Below, one piece after another: positions 58,744 through 64,000 of a stretch of 64,000 bases of DNA; the stretch's first letter is position 1, and each line of letters begins with the position of its first letter. The stretch is from Desarmillaria ectypa. Its lineage: Eukaryota; Basidiomycota; Agaricomycetes; Agaricales; Physalacriaceae. Made by a program: the position numbers and the translations under genes. The stretch spans positions 3,038,001 to 3,102,000 of the forward strand of contig JAUDYN010000005.1 in assembly GCA_030407005.1 (NCBI GenBank), in the 5' to 3' direction. The notes beneath the pieces are model-generated. The model worked only from the letters and a program-made list of their open reading frames with translations, was not told the origin of the DNA and did no database searches.

Positions 58744-61700
58744 CTAAAAAACCTTCTGCAATGGATCTATAACAGTTCCCATCTACACGAAGTCGATTAG
58801 TTGTCATCTTCCATAAACAAGAACCACAATCCCTACCTTCTTAACTACCTTGGGCAACGTCGCCTTCTGGAACCCGACACGCGTATTCCACTCGACACCC
58901 AGCGGTTGCTCCATGCCTCTCTCGAACTGCGCTTTGCTCGTATACGGATATGGTAGATCTTTGACAAGGTATTTGGCTGCTTTCTTGTCGCGTTTCTCTG
59001 AGATAATGACGTGCCCTTTGCCATGATCTGCACGGTCAGCGGCATTGACGCCAGCGATTTTTTTGATGAATGATGGCTTTGGAGGAGCCTTTCGCGTTCC
59101 TGCACCGCCCCAGGAGCCCTAATGAAGACATTGTCAGAATATCACGTAAGTAATAAATGAGGAACTCACCCAACCAGGAAGGGTAGTGTCGACTTCCTTT
59201 GGCGCGTCGGCCTCGATTTCGCGACGTTTAAGCTCTTCAAATTCCTAGGAAAACGTTAGAATACAGACGGCATTCCGGATGAAGACTGGCCATACTTGAA
59301 CAACATTATCGCCAGCAAACGCCATTTTCACGAGGTTTCGCTGTTCAAATGCGACATTCTTTCCCTTCTTCTTGTTCTTTGTTTCTAACATCTTCTCCTG
59401 TGCCTCAACTTCACTGTTGCCGTCCGAATCATCACCGTCATCGTCAGCGACTTTGCCCAACGTCAAGACATTCTCGACTGAGATTTCCACCACAGCGTCG
59501 TCCTGCACCATAGCTTTCTCTTGCTCAGTCTTTTTGGTCTTCTTCTTAAGCTTGTTCTTTGACTTCTCAACGAAATTGCTGTTCTTGTCCACGACGACCT
59601 CGTTTTTCTTCCGGGATACTTTGGAGCTAGATGAGCCGACGGCAAGCCAGGGATTGGATTCCTCCACATCTCTGGATGGTTGGACAATCGCAGCAGAGGC
59701 TGGTGCTGGTGCTGGCGATGTTGACGCAGGGTCCTCGACTTCCTTTTCGGCCGCTATTGATGGGTCAGTTAAAAATTTCGGTGCTTTGGACGGAGGCTGG
59801 GGAACCTAAAGAGATGTTTAGCTCCATTAAAAGATGATACTATAACGATTTTACCGATACACCAGGCCGATAGTTCACCCGACCACCTGTCCGGGAAACT
59901 ACTACACCGCTCGAAGGGTCGTCGCCTCCTTCGTTATCACTATCCTCCACCTCACCTCCACCTCCCAATTCCTTCACAAAGTCGTCGACCATCTTGTCGG
60001 TTTTGTTCTGTTGCCGTGCCATGGCGTCCTTCATGAACTTCATCTCAAATACGTTCTTCCCTTTACTCTTGTCCTGCGGCAGTTCCCCGTCGTCGTTATT
60101 CAGTCGAGCCAACTCGTCAAAAGCGTGTTGCCGGATATCCTCTGGACTATCAGCACTCTCCTGGTCACCACTATCATCGTCGCTCTCATCGCTACCTTTC
60201 CCGGCAATTTTTCGCCGCAGCCGCTCTCCCCGATCCAGCATCTCTTCGATTCCTTTTCGGCCTTCTTCATCCCAGCTTTCCTTCCCTCGCATTTGCCTGG
60301 CCCATTTGCCAGTGTTCTTGTGCCTTAGCGTAGCTCTTTCCCGGGCCCGTTCCATCTCCTTCTTCATTACCATTTCATCGTCATCGCTGCCCCCCGCATC
60401 AATTTTCTCGCCCAAACGTTCTTTCTCTTTCCGTTTTATCTTCCGATAGGTCTTACTTTTGATCTTAGCGACCCGTTTTGCTTTAATCTCAGCACGGAAC
60501 ATCAGTTCACGCGTCTTTCGTAGCTCCGCACGCCGTTGAGCGACTTCCTCCACTGAGAGATTGTTCATCTTCAACATTCCCTCTTCCGTCTCGTGGATAT
60601 CCTCGTCACGTAATTTGGCAGTCTTGAGAAGCGCGTCGACAGAACTTTCGAGAGCGGTGGTAGGCTATCGTTGTATAAGTAAAACATTACAAAGTCTATG
60701 AATAGATCTGCACCTGAAATTTTGCTGCTAGCTCTAGTGCTGAAACGCGTCCATCTGGTTTGGCTTGAAGGGGAAAACTGAGATGCTCAGCCTACAAAAA
60801 TTTGTCAAAAGCTATACAACCTGTGTGGGTTTTCATGCACCTCTTGGATCCGCTTCATAGTCGCACTCCACTTGCCGACCTCTTCCTTAGTCTTCTCATA
60901 GGCCGCCTCTCGATCCAAACGTTCCTGGGCTCTTTGAGGGAGTGGTGCGGACAATGTGCGTATTTTGGATGACGATGAGGGGTTGAGAACCTTAGTCGAT
61001 TTTTTCAAAGAAAGAAGTGTTTCGGGCTGTGACGCAAGGGGAGCCAAAAGGTCATCCAGATTAAGTGTGGATCCTTTGAATGGATTAAAAATGACTGCCA
61101 GACATGCGATAGCAACACAAACCTGCTCCATGTGTGCGAAACTCGTTTTCTTCGCCTGCCTCTGTCCGTTCTTTCAGAATACGGCGCTTTCGTGGTGGTG
61201 CATCGACAGGTAAGTCATCAGCAGAAGTCTTGCGCTTTTTTGATGAGGTATCCAGAGTAGAAATGAAGTTCTGCAGGTTCTCCAAGGCTTCCGGGGCTGC
61301 TTCGTCCTCGTCTGGAGAACTAAATAGATCTTCTTCACCTGATTCCTCTTCCTCCTCCTCTTCGTCTTTATCTCCTCCTTCTACATTCTCACGGACACGA
61401 GAAGGAGTCGGTGGCGTCGCCTTCTTCGATGAAGATGGTTGTGCCTCGTCAGTACCGTTGTCTGGTTCGCCCCTACCGTCCAGTATGTCGAGAACATCAA
61501 TAAACTCGTCATCTTCACCCTCTTCATCTACGTCGCTTCCATCCTTTCCTTCATCCGCATCCTCGTCCTCGTCTAAATCCACATCTGCAAATTGTACAGC
61601 AGGCTTCATCTTTATCTTTGCTTTGCCCTTCTTCTACTGGATTGTTAGACAAGTGACATAGAAAACAGTGACAATATTCACCTTTCTCGAGAAGAATCCT

Positions 61701-62068
61701 GCAAACCTGTCTTCGTCACTCTCCTCAAACGCGGCATCACTGTCGATGTCTTCGTCGTCTTCACTGTCAATCATCTCGTCGTCCTCGTTCTCGCCAATGA
61801 GTCGGGCGCGGAGCTGCTCTCTCTCATCATCGACGTCCGGTATTCCACCAAAGTCCTCGTCTCTGTCTAAATCGAGCTTAACCTTCGACCTCCGAACAGC
61901 ATCTGGTGCATATTCGTATACGTCTTCAGATGGGGCAGTCTCCTTCTCTTTGCGGGCCTGGCGTTTAGCATATCCTGCAGCATTAAATTTTGCTTTTGAA
62001 TCGACCTTTCTATGAGGCTTTTTCATCGCCATGTTGGGACGCTTGGATGCTTGAGCTGACCTGGCCAT
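58744..62068 (-). CDS. UTP14: U3 snoRNA-associated protein UTP14 (SSU processome)
   Basis: UTP14 is a nucleolar component of the small-subunit processome that binds and activates the helicase Dhr1 in 18S rRNA maturation. The preferred start, 62068, gives MARSAQASKRPNMAMKKPHR; an in-frame ATG at 62149 is an alternative. Recognisable features are acidic tracts (EDDEDIDSDAAFEESDEDRF), LNLDDLLAPLASQPETLLSL, RLDREAAYEKTKEEVGKWSA, and the core KLRDEDIHETEEGM. The family block KRVAKIKSKTYRKIKRKEKE is followed by ERATLRHKNTGKWARQMRGK, NVFEMKFMKDAMARQQNKTD and NPWLAV. The C-terminal region has GWGSWGGAG, DLPYPYTSKAQFERGMEQPL, GVEWNTRVGFQKATLPKVVK and, in a final tiny exon, MGTVIDPLQKVF (TAG 58744-58746). 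Introns join in frame. The last exon is only 39 nt. Confidence 0.94.
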
Positions 62069-62773
62069 GGTGGTAGAAAAAAAATGAGGTCCCCGGCCCG
62101 AGACGCCGAAGAGACTCTCACGCTGACTCTGATTTTCATCTTTCCTCATCTTTCTCTCCTATCGCCAACTGAGAATCGACTGTTCTCATGCATAGTCCTG
62201 CAACTTTAAACGATGGGGATATTGATGCGCGGGTGACATCTTCTACTACAACACAACATTTACCAAGGCCAGGACTCGTCATGGCCATTGACCTGAGCTG
62301 AAAGTAGAGAATGCTATACTAATATTTAGCTGTTATGAATAAAATTTGCGTCTGTGAAGATTTCTACGCACACATCCCTGAAGAACCCACAGAGAACTCA
62401 CGAGACGACACTATGTGGCTTCTGATAAGCAAATTGTACCCAACCATTTGTGGTAAGTGCATACCAAATGATCTTCCATTAGATTTCTGATTTCCCATCT
62501 GCATGATGCATACAGCCATCGATAACCCTTACACTGCCAGAGTACACATGCATCACATTGCGCAGTTACATTAGTCCTATCTTGAAGGCTATAATTCATT
62601 TTTGGAGTCTCCAAAACATCGAAATTTGCTGTCCACTTACAGCAATATACTCAAAGTTTCTATCAGGCATTTGCACCTGACTCACTTGTAGCAGGTGCTG
62701 TTAAGCTGACTGGCATCTACATAAATAAGTCCTATCATGCGCCTAAGTGATTCCTCAACCCTTCCATTATAAT
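62069..62773. other. Intergenic, AT-rich
   Basis: No gene recognised. A minus-strand frame at 62,411-62,614 contains QCDACVLWQCKGYRWLYASC but no known domain; it may be transposon debris. Confidence 0.4.
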
Positions 62774-63554
62774 GAGGCAATGTCCCCTCATTCTCTATAC
62801 CACACATCTCATCTGTAAAGGTCATGGATATCTGTTTTGGTACCCTAAACCCCAGCCGCTCTGCAGCCTACACTGAGCATGGTGTTCATCCTGGGGACGT
62901 AGGCATCCTGAATCACATTGGCAGCTTCAATCATCTCTTCAATATCTTTTGTGATGCTGATGATCCAGTCAATAGCAGCAACATACCATCCAACCTTCAA
63001 CCTCTCCGTCCACTGAATTCCGAACCTCTATGGATTATACCATGCTGTTATGGCTATAATATCACCAGTGCTGATGTAAACTACATGGAGATATCAGCAG
63101 GTGTTTCCGCCAATGTAACTGGATGAGTGTTGCATACCGCTAAGACCATTATCATCAGCTTTTGCTAACACTCCTTCTATCAGTTTCCAATTAGTATCAT
63201 AAGAGAATCTGTGGCCATCTTATGTCTTCCTAATAGTGCTACAAAACACGAAATTTTAAACAAGGCAGTGATCAAAGAATATGCTATGCCAATGGGGCAG
63301 CTTGGTATAACTATGTCAATAGCTAGCAATATTTGGGATGAGAGGCACCAAATGGTTTCCTATATGTCATCACTGGGTGTGACAAAACAGATTCTTGGGA
63401 TACTGCAGCTGTTGCTAAACTGCCTCATAGTTGCTCAGTCTGCCTTAGCTTTATTGTGGCCAGTATGGCAGGTGGAAATATAAGAGCTAGTCATACTTGG
63501 AGTACTGGATTATCAGCAGATACACATGCTTACCCTCTTCCCCATGCAAAATAA
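62774..63554 (+). pseudogene. Relic of the 'DVGI..FNHLFNI' Agaricomycete family
   Basis: This family of unnamed proteins is strongly expanded in mushroom-forming fungi. The usual start (glycine-tyrosine-proline-leucine-tryptophan then proline-rich) is visible as HGYLFWYPKPQP at about 62,822-62,860. A frameshift follows, then EHGVHPGDVGILNHIGSFNH and LFNIFCDADDPVNSSNIPSN in the next frame up to a stop at about 63,126. Farther on, AILCLPNSATKHEILNKAVI is followed by a shifted frame with ANGAAWYNYVNS, stops TAG and TGA, then APNGFLYVITGCDKTDSWDT and NIRASHTWSTGLSADTHAYP. At least two frameshifts and two internal stops show a dead copy. Assignment rests on the remembered family pattern. Confidence 0.7.
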
Positions 63555-64000
63555 GATCCCTTCCTTGGATAATTAGGCACCCTGTCCACAATTATCTGGG
63601 AAAGTGCTTTCGTTCACTCATTTTTCATACTTCTGCTCTCTTATGAGCTGGATATCACATGGCATGCCATCAGTAATGGATAGTGATAATGATATAGGCT
63701 CAAATGCAGAATGGGTATCGGACATGGGCTTCGACTGTGAGACATAATGAAGTGAGTCTAATGGCACTAATTGTGATGGTACTGTGACAGAAGTTGGCAG
63801 TAATGGCACACGAGAGGTCAGATGAAAGAATGTCAATTAGAGAGTTCTGTTCTGTATGTAGGAGTATTCTAGATCTTATATACTAGTAGAATAGGGTCTA
63901 CACTATAAGGAGAACTCAGCTAAAGTAAAAGGAAATGGACACAATGAGCGATAGAAAAGCAGGAATCCTGCAGTAAAGTAAACGAGCCATAGAATAGAAG
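63555..64000. other. Right-edge sequence, no gene seen
   Basis: AT-rich. The minus strand from 63,836 has a short frame starting with a non-ATG codon. It may be a fragment of the same decayed repeat-rich region. Confidence 0.4.

Overview
The window is nuclear DNA of a filamentous basidiomycete, most likely an Agaricomycete (mushroom-forming fungus). Nearly every gene is split by short introns of about 45-60 nt with GT-AG borders. The neighbours include lineage-typical families: a DUF6593-like protein, a giant Ser/Pro/Arg-rich coiled-coil protein, and a relic of the expanded 'DVGI...FNHLFNI' family. No prokaryotic operon, CRISPR array, rRNA or convincing tRNA was found. Coding regions were assembled by hand by joining exons in frame; starts were moved to real ATG codons.

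Left part (1-19.3 kb). In order: the 5' end of a mitochondrial Obg-type GTPase (MTG2-like, -, cut by the edge); a DUF6593-like protein (+); an AzgA-type purine permease (-); a disordered protein with GRGG(S/A)GS motifs (-); a hotdog-fold mitochondrial thioesterase (-); a secreted type-B carboxylesterase (+); an RSC7/Swp82-type chromatin-remodelling subunit (+) with a GC-AG intron; and an F-box/LRR-like protein (-).

Centre (19.7-32.2 kb). One minus-strand gene of about 12.45 kb with about 17 exons encodes a protein of roughly 3,850 residues. From the N-terminus it has a Ser/Thr/Gly/Tyr-rich tail, a PH-like module, long Ser/Pro-rich disorder, a short conserved helical block, an RS-dipeptide region, a charged coiled coil and a conserved C-terminus. 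Every exon junction inspected joins in frame, including a second GC-AG intron. This is the most unusual locus in the window.

Right part (32.7-64 kb). Housekeeping genes: RBX1 RING-box protein (-), a histone-fold TAF-like protein (-) divergent from tubulin cofactor C (+), an Hcs1/SMUBP2 DNA helicase (+), a TPT-family sugar-phosphate/nucleotide-sugar transporter (-), a RING E3 ligase (+), ketopantoate reductase (-), an AtuA/DUF1446 enzyme (+), a small unknown single-exon gene (+) and the SSU-processome factor UTP14 (-). Between them lies a cluster of decayed genes: a kinase-like relic (44.3-44.9 kb), a class III CoA-transferase with several lesions (49.6-51.6 kb) divergent from intact AtuA, a HemK/Mtq1 methyltransferase relic (55.3-56.2 kb), unidentified remnants (37.4-38.3 and 56.3-56.9 kb) and a relic of the DVGI family (62.8-63.6 kb). 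The stretch from 49.6 to 57 kb looks like a metabolic neighbourhood losing its genes.
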